Translations under genes and position numbers: made by a program
NCBI GenBank assembly: GCA_019637795.1
Contig: JAHBUY010000003.1
Coordinates: 319,409 to 383,408 of the forward strand
Length of the DNA stretch: 64,000 nucleotides
Source of the DNA: a bacterium
GTDB lineage: Bacteria; Desulfobacterota; Binatia; HRBIN30; CADEER01
Direction: 5' to 3'
Shown here: in pieces, positions 40,209 through 49,392 of the stretch
Numbering within the stretch: the stretch's first letter is position 1
Layout: every line of letters starts with the position of its first letter
Notes under the pieces: model-generated
The model's input: only the letters and a program-made list of their open reading frames with translations
Database searches by the model: none
What the model was told of the DNA's origin: nothing

Positions 40209-41729
40209 TCAGGCGATGTCGTCGTGCGAACGCGCGGCAGTGCCGCGCTCCAGGCGGCGGAGCCGGCGCAGGATGACGAAGGCGGCGAGCACGACCAGCG
40301 GCATGGCGCTGCCGCCACCGTCGCCGCCGCGGCCGATCTCGGCACAGCCGGAACCCATCACCAGGAAGCCGCCATAGGTGGCGGTGACCGTCGCGGTCGG
40401 AATGGGCGTCCGGGTCACGGTCACGGTCGAGGTCACCGTCCCGGTGTTGGTGGGCGTCGCGGTGGCGGTGGCGGTCGCGGTCGCGGTCGCGGTGACGGTG
40501 CTGCTCGGCGTCGCCGTCGCGGTGGCGGTATCGACCGGCGTCGCGGTCGGCGTGCGGGTCGGCGTCGGCGGCGGCGCGCTGCTCAGAAACACGCTCAGCG
40601 ACCCGTCGCCGGCGTTGGTGGTGACGATGTCGTCGAGGCCGTCGCGGTCCAGGTCGGCGAGCAGCAGACCGTTCGGCGCCGGTCCGGTGCCGAGCGGCGC
40701 GGCGGGATTCTCGAAGCCGCCGGCGATGCCGCGGTAGAGGCGGATCTGGTCGGCGGCGCGATCGCTGACCACGGCGTCGAGCGGGCCGCCACCGTTGAGG
40801 TTGCCGACCGCCAGCGCCGAGGGGTCGATGCCAGCCGGCAGCGTCTGCGTCAGCGCGTAGGTGACGCTGCCGCTCTGCGAGGAGCTGCCGCGGTACACCT
40901 GCAGGCTGCCGCTGGCGCCGCCGGACACCGCGAACAACAGGTCGGGGGTGGTGTCGTTGTCGACGTCGACGATCTGCATCGCCGCGGCGCCGGGAACCTG
41001 CAGCGAGCCGCTCGACGGCGACCCCTGGTCGACGAACGTGCCGGAGGCGCTCTGGAGGAAGATGTGGACGTTGCCCAGCACGTCGACGGCGACGATGTCG
41101 ACCCGCCCGTCGGCGTCGAGCGGCGCGGCGCCGATGAGCTTCACGTTGCCGCCGGCCACCGGCAGCGTCTGCATCACCTCGTACATCGCCGTCGCGGTAT
41201 TGAGCTTCAGCACCTTGACGGTGTTGGAGTCGGCGACGATCAGCTCCGGCCGGCTGTCGCCGTCGACCCGCGCCGCGGTGATCGCCCCCACCTCCTCGAG
41301 CGTCGTGATCGTCGGCCCGACGGCGAAGCTGCCGCTGCGGTCGCCGATGTAGAGCGCCGCCGTCGACGGACGGGTGGTGATGCCGAGATCGCTGCCCGCG
41401 CTCCCCTCGACCAGGGTCACGCCCTGCGCGCGGGGGGCTTGAATCGGCCGCGATTCGACGATCGCCTCCGGGCACGATCCCTTGACCCACAGCGCCGAAT
41501 CGGTGAGCGCGACGACCACCTGGGTGGCGTCGATGAGGACCAGATCGGGGGAAGGGTCGTCGTTGAGGAAGCCCACCGTCCCGGCCTGGAAGCCGTTGAC
41601 GCTGGTCCCCAGGCGGGAGCCGGGGACGCCGCAGCGCACGTAGCTCGGAAACGCCTGCGCGTGCGCCGCTCCCTGCGCCAGCAGCACGCCGGCAGCCGCC
41701 ACCAGCCGGACGAGCTCAGCGGCGCGCAT
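40209..41729 (-). CDS. Secreted FG-GAP propeller protein with Thr/Pro linker and C-terminal sorting tail
   Basis: A 506-aa protein with a signal peptide (MRAAELVRLVAAAGVLLAQG, cleavage at AHA-Q). Propeller-type repeats such as 'GFLNDDPSPDLVLIDATQ', 'DLDRDGLDDIVTTNAGDG' and 'VDVDNDTTPDLLFAV' bind calcium in related proteins. Residues about 390-450 form a linker of TPT, TAT and TVT units. The tail is GSGC-AEIGRGGDGGGS, a hydrophobic helix ('AMPLVVLAAFVILRRLRRLE') and basic residues, the Cys-TM-Arg pattern seen in two other proteins of the window. Its ATG overlaps the end of the upstream gene by 14 bp, so the two are in one operon. It is a surface protein of unknown binding target. Confidence 0.83.
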   Translation of the reverse strand: MRAAELVRLVAAAGVLLAQGAAHAQAFPSYVRCGVPGSRLGTSVNGFQAGTVGFLNDDPSPDLVLIDATQVVVALTDSALWVKGSCPEAIVESRPIQAPRAQGVTLVEGSAGSDLGITTRPSTAALYIGDRSGSFAVGPTITTLEEVGAITAARVDGDSRPELIVADSNTVKVLKLNTATAMYEVMQTLPVAGGNVKLIGAAPLDADGRVDIVAVDVLGNVHIFLQSASGTFVDQGSPSSGSLQVPGAAAMQIVDVDNDTTPDLLFAVSGGASGSLQVYRGSSSQSGSVTYALTQTLPAGIDPSALAVGNLNGGGPLDAVVSDRAADQIRLYRGIAGGFENPAAPLGTGPAPNGLLLADLDRDGLDDIVTTNAGDGSLSVFLSSAPPPTPTRTPTATPVDTATATATPSSTVTATATATATATATPTNTGTVTSTVTVTRTPIPTATVTATYGGFLVMGSGCAEIGRGGDGGGSAMPLVVLAAFVILRRLRRLERGTAARSHDDIA

Positions 41730-44583
41730 GCGTCCTCGCCGCGCCGCCGCGGCGCGCCGCCAGCAGGCGCCCGCCGGCCAGCAGCAGGGCGATCACCGCC
41801 ATCTGCAGCGGCGAGCTGCCGCCGCTGCTGTCGCCGATGGCGCAACTGCCGAGCACGATGCCGCCGCGGGTGTTGGTCGGCGTCGGCGACGGGCCCGGCG
41901 TCACGGTGCGGGTCGAGGTGGCGGCGTTGGTGGCGGTGGGCGTGAGCGTGGGGGTGTCGGTCGCCGACGGCGTCGGCGTGATGCTCGGCGTCTCGGTCAT
42001 CGTCGCCGTCCCGGTCGGCGTGGCGGTGTGCGTCACCGTCGGCGTCGGCGTCGGCGGCGGCTCGCTGCTGACCAGAATGGTCACCGTGCCATCGTCGTTG
42101 GCGAGCGCCACGTCCTGCTGACCGTCGTTGTCGAAGTCGACCACCACCAGCGCCCGCGGCGTGTCGTGGACGAGGAACGGCTCGATCACCGGGCCGGGGA
42201 AGCCGCCGTTGCTGTCGTTGTATGCGAACTGCAACACGCTGCCGCCGTTCTGGCCGCCGATCACGGCGTCGAAGCGGTTGCGCATCGGATTCAGGCGCCC
42301 CAGGCCGCCGGCGATCGGGTCGCTGCCGACGCTGAACGTGCCGTTGTTGGCGGGATCGAACGAGCCGTCGCTGAACAGGTACGACTGCCCGGACGGGGTG
42401 TTGCCCGAGCGGGTGATCAGGAGGTCCACGAAGCGGTCGCTGTTCAGATAGCCGGCGGCGATGCCGACGATCGGGGCGCCGCTGGCGAAGACGCCCTTGG
42501 GCTGGAAGGTCGGCACGTCGCCGTTGCTCCCCTGCTGCAGCCAACTGGCGCTGCTGCCGCAGCCGATGGCGATGTCGATCCGGCCGTCGCCGTTGAAATC
42601 GCCGGCGTCGACCGCGGTCGCGGGACACGAGCTCGCCTGGGTGACCGATTGGCCCGGGAGCTGGCCGGCGACGCCGTAGACGAAGGTCAGGGTGGTCGTG
42701 CCGTTGGCGATCACCAGGTCGCCGCGCCGATCGTTGTTCAGATCGAGCAGACCGCGCAGCCGCGGGTCGGAGGGGTGATCGGGATAGCTGGCGGCGATCG
42801 CCCGCACCGTGCCGCCGACCACCACTTCGCCATCGACCGCGAAGCTGCCGCCGGAGCGCTTGAGCAGCAACACCCGGTCGCCGGCGCCGACGGCGATCTC
42901 GTTGACGCCGTCCTGGTCGAGGTCGCCGATGGCCAGCGGCCCCGGCGTCCGGCCGCCGAGCGAGACGGTCTCGCCGGTCAGCGCCTGGCTGGTCATCGAA
43001 CGCGCGCACGTCTTCACCTGCGCCACGTTGGCGGCGTTGTAGACGATGCGCACCGCGCCGGCGCCGGTGTCGGACACCACCAGGTCGGGCCGCCCGTCGC
43101 CGTCGAGATCGCCGGCGGCGATGGCGGCGAGGCTGGTGCCCAGCGCCCCGTCGCAGCGGCCGTAGTTGGCGGTCGGAATCGGCGTCGGCGTGTTGGTCGG
43201 GGTGGGCGTGAAGCTCGCCGTCGGCGTCCCGGTGGCGGTGCCGGTCGGCGGCGGCAGCCCGGTGACGGTCGGGCTCGGCGTCGTGCCGGGCGACGGCGTC
43301 AGCGGATTGGGCGTCGGGGTGGCTTCATTGGAGATGTTGATGAACACCCGCAACTTGGCCCCGTCACCGTCGAGCACGGCGAAATCCGGCAAGGTGTCGC
43401 CGCCGAGGGCGCCGCTCGCCAGCACGCTGCTCGCGCCGACGCCCGCGTTCGATGTCCCCAGCGGCGCGAAGGGACTGTCGGAGAAGTCGCCGGCGCCGTT
43501 TCCGATGCTGGCGTTGATCCCCCGCGACTCCTGGCCGTCGAAGGCGACGAGCAGATCGGTGGCGCGATCCGCGCCACCGTCGAAGTCCGCCGCGGTGATC
43601 GCCGAGGCGCCAAAATTGGTCACGAAGAGCGTGCCCTGGCGGAAGCGGCCGGTCGTGCCGAAGACCACCGCGCCGAATTTGTCGCCGAAGAAGGCGTTGT
43701 TCACGACCAGGATGTCGTCGAGATTGTCCCCGTCCACCCGGGCGACCGTCATGTCGGTGGCGGAGTCCTCGCTGGAGGACGCCTCGGCCTGGATGTTCAC
43801 CTGCTGCGGCGCCGCGAAGCCGCCCCTGCCGTTGCCGATGAAGATGGCCACCGTCTGCTCGTCGGGGTTGAGCACCGCCACGTCGGGAGCGGCGTCACCA
43901 TTGAAGTCGCCGGTCACGATCTTGTGCGGGAACGTGCCGCCGACCGCCAGGGGCTCCTCGCCCGAGCATGCGGAGAGGTTGCCATTGCCATCGTTGCACA
44001 GGACGACCACCCCGTCCGCGTCGAGCAGGGCAACGTCGGTGCCGTTGCCCTTGTCGAAGTCGCCGGTCACCAGGCCGACGATCTCGATCGTCGGATCCGG
44101 CTCGAGCACCTCGTCCGGGGTCGGGGAGTCGAACTGGCCGTCATTCCGCCCGTAGAGGATCGCGACCTCGCCGCCGTCGCCGCCGACGATGATGTCCGGC
44201 TTGCCGTCCGGTTTGCCTGCCGAATCCGACGCGAAGGTGGACCCGACGTCCGCCACGGCGACGCAGGTCGGCGTGATGTCGCCGGCGCCCGGCGTCGCCA
44301 CCAGGTCGAAGGTGCCGTTGCCGAGATTGAGGTAGACATCGACCCGCGATTCGTCGGGCTCGATCGCGATGATGTCCAGCAGCCGGTCATCATTGACGTC
44401 GGCCAGGACGAAGGCGTTCTTGCCGGGGTCGCCGCCGATGCGGACGTCGATGACCGGCTGAACGCGGAAGCGGGGCGAGAACTGCGCCGGCGCCGGCGAC
44501 GCGGCCGCCGCCAGGAGGGCGAGCGCGCCGGCGAGGCAGGCCAACGATCCGAGCGGCGGACGGGAAGCGGCGTCAGACGGCAT
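41716..44583 (-). CDS. Large secreted FG-GAP propeller protein with two Thr/Pro linkers and sorting tail
   Basis: A 955-aa protein with a signal peptide (cleavage near APA-Q at about 34). It holds two propeller blocks. Residues about 40-415 include 'VLADVNDDRLLDIIAIEPDE' and 'TGDFNGDAAPDVAVLNPD'; residues about 480-865 include 'AGDLDGDGRPDLVVSDTG' and 'DVDFDNDGQQ'-type loops. Two T/P-rich linkers lie at about 418-475 and 868-912. The C-terminus is GSC-AIGDSSGGSS, a hydrophobic helix 'PLQMAVIALLLAGG' and Arg-rich residues. It resembles the shorter protein at 40209 duplicated and joined, so internal duplication is likely. Only 14 bp overlap separates it from that gene. Surface or matrix adhesion is a guess. 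Confidence 0.85.
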   Translation of the reverse strand: MPSDAASRPPLGSLACLAGALALLAAAASPAPAQFSPRFRVQPVIDVRIGGDPGKNAFVLADVNDDRLLDIIAIEPDESRVDVYLNLGNGTFDLVATPGAGDITPTCVAVADVGSTFASDSAGKPDGKPDIIVGGDGGEVAILYGRNDGQFDSPTPDEVLEPDPTIEIVGLVTGDFDKGNGTDVALLDADGVVVLCNDGNGNLSACSGEEPLAVGGTFPHKIVTGDFNGDAAPDVAVLNPDEQTVAIFIGNGRGGFAAPQQVNIQAEASSSEDSATDMTVARVDGDNLDDILVVNNAFFGDKFGAVVFGTTGRFRQGTLFVTNFGASAITAADFDGGADRATDLLVAFDGQESRGINASIGNGAGDFSDSPFAPLGTSNAGVGASSVLASGALGGDTLPDFAVLDGDGAKLRVFINISNEATPTPNPLTPSPGTTPSPTVTGLPPPTGTATGTPTASFTPTPTNTPTPIPTANYGRCDGALGTSLAAIAAGDLDGDGRPDLVVSDTGAGAVRIVYNAANVAQVKTCARSMTSQALTGETVSLGGRTPGPLAIGDLDQDGVNEIAVGAGDRVLLLKRSGGSFAVDGEVVVGGTVRAIAASYPDHPSDPRLRGLLDLNNDRRGDLVIANGTTTLTFVYGVAGQLPGQSVTQASSCPATAVDAGDFNGDGRIDIAIGCGSSASWLQQGSNGDVPTFQPKGVFASGAPIVGIAAGYLNSDRFVDLLITRSGNTPSGQSYLFSDGSFDPANNGTFSVGSDPIAGGLGRLNPMRNRFDAVIGGQNGGSVLQFAYNDSNGGFPGPVIEPFLVHDTPRALVVVDFDNDGQQDVALANDDGTVTILVSSEPPPTPTPTVTHTATPTGTATMTETPSITPTPSATDTPTLTPTATNAATSTRTVTPGPSPTPTNTRGGIVLGSCAIGDSSGGSSPLQMAVIALLLAGGRLLAARRGGAARTHARR

Positions 44584-44669
44584 GGTACCTAATGACGGTG
44601 GCAGGGGGAGACGTTGCGAGTTGGGTGAAGTTCCAGATGGTGGAGCGGGAAGGTCACTGCGTGCTCCCC

Positions 44670-44698
44670 AATCTCCCGACAGGCATCGATTTTGTCAA
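44670..44698 (-). promoter_or_regulatory. Putative sigma-70 promoter of the propeller operon (44583 to 40209)
   Basis: Minus-strand TTGACA (44698-44693) is followed after 17 nt by GAGATT (44675-44670). The ATG of the 955-aa gene is 86 nt further on. The same TTGACAA context precedes the propeller/dockerin genes at 32396 and 30885. The -10 matches three of six positions. Confidence 0.45.
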
Positions 44699-44704
44699 AT
44701 CGGT

Positions 44705-46144
44705 TCAGCTCGTCGGGCACCCGTTCAGGGCGCGGCCGACGGCGGCCACCAATTCGTCGATGGTGACGGTCTGCGTGCCGTCGAGGTCGAGGGCGACGCA
44801 CTCGCGGACGTCGCGTTCGCCGAGCACGATGCCGACCCCGCGCGTCAGCTCGTCGATCGAGACGTTGCCGTCGGCGTTGCAGTCGCCGGCGCAGAACGGC
44901 AGCGTGCCGTTGAGCAGCACGCGCGCCCCGGCCCCGTCGTCGCGGACGGCCAGTACGTCGACGATGCCGTCGCCGTTGAGATCGTCGGCGAGCAGCAGGC
45001 GCACCTGGCCGAGGGTGTTGGTGCCGACGGGGATGAAGGGATCGGCGAACGAGCCGGTCTGGTCGCCCAGGTTGACGGTGACGCCGCCGCGCGACCCGCC
45101 CGCGTAGCCGACGAGGACGTCGACGCCCCCGCCGCGGTCGTTGTCGAAGTCGCCCACGGCGAGCGCCGAGGCGTTGAAGTCGATGACGAAAGCCAGGGTG
45201 CGGAAGCTGCCGCGCGCGGTGCCGAGCAGGGTGACGGCGAGGAACTGGAACAGCTCGTTGCGGTTGGCGATCACCAGGTCGTCGATGGCATCGTCGTCGA
45301 CCCGCGCCACCGCGACGTCGACCGCGGCGCTGCCGCTCGCCTCGCCGGCGACGTTCGCCGCCGCGCCGCGGGCGAAGCCGCCGGTGCCGTCGCCGAACAG
45401 CGGCAGCAGGCGCTGGTCGGCGCGGTCGAGCACCGCCAGGTCCGCGTGGGTGTCGCCATTGAAGTCGCCGGTGACGATCTTGATCGGATCGCCGGACACC
45501 GCCATCAGGCCGCCGTCGCCGCACGGGCGCAGCGCGCCGCCGTCGTTGCACAGCACCCGCACGCCGTCGCCGGCGAGCAGCGCCACGTCGGTCCCGGAGA
45601 CGCCGTCGAAGTCGCCGCTGGCGATGCCGATGGTCTCGCTCGTGCCGACGTCGTCCAACGCCTGGCGATCGCTGACCACCGTGCCGTCGCCGACGCCGGG
45701 ACACAGCAGGAGCGCGCCGTCGGCGCCGCCGACGAGGACGTCGGGAATCCCATCCGGCGCGCCCGCGCTCGGCGAGGCGAGCGGCGAGGTGACGTCGGCG
45801 ATGGCGACGACGGTCGGCGTCAGCGGGTCGACGGCGATGGCCTGCGCCGGCGCGAAACCGCCGGCCCCGTCGTTCAACCGGATCGCGATCCGCCCCTCCT
45901 GCGGCTGGATCGCCACCAGGTCCGGCCGCCCGTCGCCGTTCAGATCGGCGAGCGCCACCGCCTGGCGGCCGGCGTCGGACCCGATGTTGATCGCAAACGG
46001 CGCCTGCGGCAGGAACCGCGGCCGGAACCCCGCCTGCGCCTGCGCCGCGGCCGCGGCCGCGGCCGCGAGCGCGACCGCCAACACGGACAGGACCAGGACA
46101 GCACGTCGGAACGCGTCGCGAACCCCCGTATGTGCGGCCATCAT
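44705..46144 (-). CDS. Secreted FG-GAP propeller protein with C-terminal dockerin-like repeats
   Basis: A 479-aa protein with a signal peptide; its hydrophobic core '[20 protein letters not shown]' follows the basic N-terminus MMAAHTGVRDAFRR. Propeller loops include 'LADLNGDGRPDLVAIQPQE', 'TGDFNGDTHADLAVLDRAD' and 'ADDLNGDGIVDVLAVRDD'. The last 60 residues are two dockerin-like loops, 'GDCNADGNVSIDELTRGVGI' and 'DLDGTQTVTIDELVAAVGRA', ending NGCPTS. It has no TM tail, unlike the proteins at 40209 and 41716. It starts 75 bp after the dnaA stop on the same strand, so read-through from dnaA is possible; no separate promoter was seen. It is the third dockerin-like protein in the window. Confidence 0.83.
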   Translation of the reverse strand: MMAAHTGVRDAFRRAVLVLSVLAVALAAAAAAAAQAQAGFRPRFLPQAPFAINIGSDAGRQAVALADLNGDGRPDLVAIQPQEGRIAIRLNDGAGGFAPAQAIAVDPLTPTVVAIADVTSPLASPSAGAPDGIPDVLVGGADGALLLCPGVGDGTVVSDRQALDDVGTSETIGIASGDFDGVSGTDVALLAGDGVRVLCNDGGALRPCGDGGLMAVSGDPIKIVTGDFNGDTHADLAVLDRADQRLLPLFGDGTGGFARGAAANVAGEASGSAAVDVAVARVDDDAIDDLVIANRNELFQFLAVTLLGTARGSFRTLAFVIDFNASALAVGDFDNDRGGGVDVLVGYAGGSRGGVTVNLGDQTGSFADPFIPVGTNTLGQVRLLLADDLNGDGIVDVLAVRDDGAGARVLLNGTLPFCAGDCNADGNVSIDELTRGVGIVLGERDVRECVALDLDGTQTVTIDELVAAVGRALNGCPTS

Positions 46145-46219
46145 CGCCTCCCTCCCACTGCCGGCGAGATGCCAGCCGGGACGAGCAAAGGCAATCGCGC
46201 CAGCGCGGCGCAGGCCCGC

Positions 46220-47554
<1,335 letters not shown>

Positions 47555-48039
47555 GCGCGCCCACCCCTCATGCGATCCGTTGGCGGTTTCCACTGGCTCG
47601 AGCACGCAGCCGCTATCCACACCTGGGGACAACTCAGTAACCCGCCGCTACCACACCGATTCTCCCCACCATCCACACCACCATGCACAGCCGCGCCGCG
47701 CACCGCCGCCCCTCCCTCCCCGAAAGGAAGGCGATGCGCGCATCCGAAAGCGTCATTTTGAAACGGAAACGAAAAGGCTGAGAAAGAAGAGGCGCACTGT
47801 CTATTCCCGGTCGGGCGCGGTGTCAAGAATTTTCACCGCGCGGCAGAGCATCGCGCGCGCGATGCGCGGAGAAGATGCGCGTCATCGTGTGCGCGCGGGC
47901 GCTGGCGCGGAATTTTTTTCGCGCGCGTCGTTCGCGCGCGCAGGGCGCAGCGCCCACGGTGGCGCGTGCGTCAACGCGCACGCGCCGCGCGCATCGCGGC
48001 GCGAGGCGCGCTCACCCGACGCGCGCGCGCCGGCGGCGC
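47555..48039. other. Gene-free region upstream of dnaA, candidate oriC
   Basis: This 485-bp stretch holds no credible gene. Near dnaA lie DnaA-box-like nonamers: CTATCCACA (47613-47621, one mismatch to TTATCCACA), TGGGGACAA (47624-47632, two mismatches on the other strand) and CCATCCACA (47669-47677, two mismatches). A purine-rich, lower-GC segment (47750-47790) follows, and then runs of GCGCGC. The octamer GATGCGCG occurs at 47733, 47861 and 47874, and inverted at 47988. An 18-bp perfect palindrome GCATCGCGCGCGCGATGC covers 47848-47865, and an AATTTTTTT run lies near 47911. Location beside dnaA is the main argument; a skew plot would be needed to confirm the origin. Confidence 0.5.
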
Positions 48040-49248
48040 TCAGCTCTCGCGCTTCGGCGCGGCGGCGCGTTCGAGGACGATCGCGTAGCCGAAGGTGTCG
48101 CCGCGCAGCGCGCCGCGCACGGTGCGGCCGTTCAGATACAGCGTCGGCGTCGAGTCGATGCCGAGCCGGGTGCCGGAGGCGACGTCCTGGCGGATCGCCG
48201 CGCGCGGCGCGTCGCTGTCGAGGCAGGCGACGAACGCATCGCGATCGAGGCCGAGGTCGACGGCGTAGCGCAGCAGATCCTCGCGCGCGAACATCGGTTG
48301 ATGTTCGAACAGGATGTCCTGGTACTGCCAGAAGCGGCCCTGGGCGCCGGCGCACTCCGCCGCCATCGCCGCCAGGCAGGCGTACTTGTGGCCGCCGCCC
48401 GCCGGCATCGCCGGGTTGCAGGTGCCGTCGAGCGGGAAGTGATGAAAGCGCACCTGCACCTGATCGCCGTAGGTCGGCAGCGCCTGCTTCAGCCCTTCCC
48501 AGGCGAGCTTGCAGTGGCCGCACTCGAAGTCCGAGAACTCGACGATGGTGACCGGAGCGTCGGCGGGCCCTTTGACGTGCCCGCCGGGCACGTCGAGCGA
48601 CACCACGGGCAGACCCTTGTACTGGGCGCAGAACTCCGGGTCGCGCTGGCAGACCTCGTCGGCGGTGAGGTTGGCCGGGGCGCGCAGCCCCTTCCACAGG
48701 ACGCCGGCGACGAGGATCACCAGGGTGGCGGCGACCGCGCCGCCGATCAGCCGCAGCCGCCCGCGCCAGGTCCGCTGGTCGCGGCTCGACCCCTGCGCGC
48801 CGCTGATGAGCCATGCGGTCGATGCCAGCAGCAACAGGTTCACGACGTAGAGGGTGGTGCACTGCGGGCAGACGTGGCCGAGGACGGCGAAGGCGATGTA
48901 GGCGAGATAGGCGGAGACGACGACCGAGCCGACGGCGCCGAGCAGCAGCAGGTTGGCGAGCTGGCGACGGCGCGGCGCGCTGGCGACGGAGGCCGCGGCG
49001 ATCGCCAGGCCGGCCATCACGCCATAGGCGACGAGCGCGAAGTAGGCGACCGGGATACCGAAGAGGTAGGCGAACGAGCTCGTCAGCACCGGCGCGCAGT
49101 CGATGATCGCGCTGACCTTGCACCCGCCATCCAGACCGGTGTTGAGCTGGGCGTGGGTCCGGGCGATCATCACGGCGACCGCCAGACCGACGAGCGCGAT
49201 GGCGAACGTGACCAGAGCGGGCCGCTTGACGGACATCGGCGGGATCAT
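48040..49248 (-). CDS. Vitamin K epoxide reductase / DsbA-like thioredoxin fusion
   Basis: A 402-aa inner-membrane fusion for disulfide formation. The VKOR half (residues 1-180) has four to five helices, the loop Cys pair C43 and C51 ('DGGCKVSAIIDCAPV'), and the quinone-side CxxC at C127-C130 ('HVCPQC'). The DsbA-like half (about 215-395) has a thioredoxin motif C243-C246 ('FSDFECGHCK') and cis-Pro region 'GIDSTPTLYLNGR', plus a Cys-rich insertion. Electrons would flow from periplasmic substrate through the thioredoxin domain to VKOR and then quinone, replacing a separate DsbB. ATG at 49248 or, equally likely, 49236. It is divergent from the O-antigen locus and stands alone downstream of the dnaA upstream region. 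Confidence 0.93.
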   Translation of the reverse strand: MIPPMSVKRPALVTFAIALVGLAVAVMIARTHAQLNTGLDGGCKVSAIIDCAPVLTSSFAYLFGIPVAYFALVAYGVMAGLAIAAASVASAPRRRQLANLLLLGAVGSVVVSAYLAYIAFAVLGHVCPQCTTLYVVNLLLLASTAWLISGAQGSSRDQRTWRGRLRLIGGAVAATLVILVAGVLWKGLRAPANLTADEVCQRDPEFCAQYKGLPVVSLDVPGGHVKGPADAPVTIVEFSDFECGHCKLAWEGLKQALPTYGDQVQVRFHHFPLDGTCNPAMPAGGGHKYACLAAMAAECAGAQGRFWQYQDILFEHQPMFAREDLLRYAVDLGLDRDAFVACLDSDAPRAAIRQDVASGTRLGIDSTPTLYLNGRTVRGALRGDTFGYAIVLERAAAPKRES

Positions 49249-49336
49249 ACTGATTGCCCTTCCGCGTTGCCAGCCGACCGCGGCGCGCCGGCCGTGACGG
49301 CGCGGCCCCCCGCCCGTCGCCGCCGGCGCACCCGCG

Positions 49337-49365
49337 TTGACCGCGTCGGCAGGCAGTTGCTATCG
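49337..49365 (+). promoter_or_regulatory. Putative promoter of the O-antigen locus
   Basis: TTGACC (49337-49342), one mismatch to the -35 consensus, is followed after 17 nt by CTATCG (49360-49365), or TATCGC with 18-nt spacing. It is about 50 bp before the GTG start at 49393, the first gene of a run of ten plus-strand genes. Weak but suitably placed. Confidence 0.35.
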
Positions 49366-49392
49366 CGGTCGCGTCCGCTGCCCAGGTGATCC

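Noticed and set aside
37645..40377. Long plus-strand frame (910 codons) opposite the thiolase and HMGS-like genes
   Set aside because: Shadow of two conserved minus-strand genes; no domain recognisable.
40378..40600. Repeated GTCGCGGT-type units resembling a CRISPR or minisatellite array
   Set aside because: They encode the Thr-Pro/Thr-Ala linker of the secreted protein on the minus strand; unit length and sequence vary as in coding low-complexity.
41728..44592. Plus-strand frame of 954 codons opposite the 955-aa propeller protein
   Set aside because: Exact antisense of a repeat protein with signal peptide and calcium loops; the shadow is a run of Arg/Gly/Ala.
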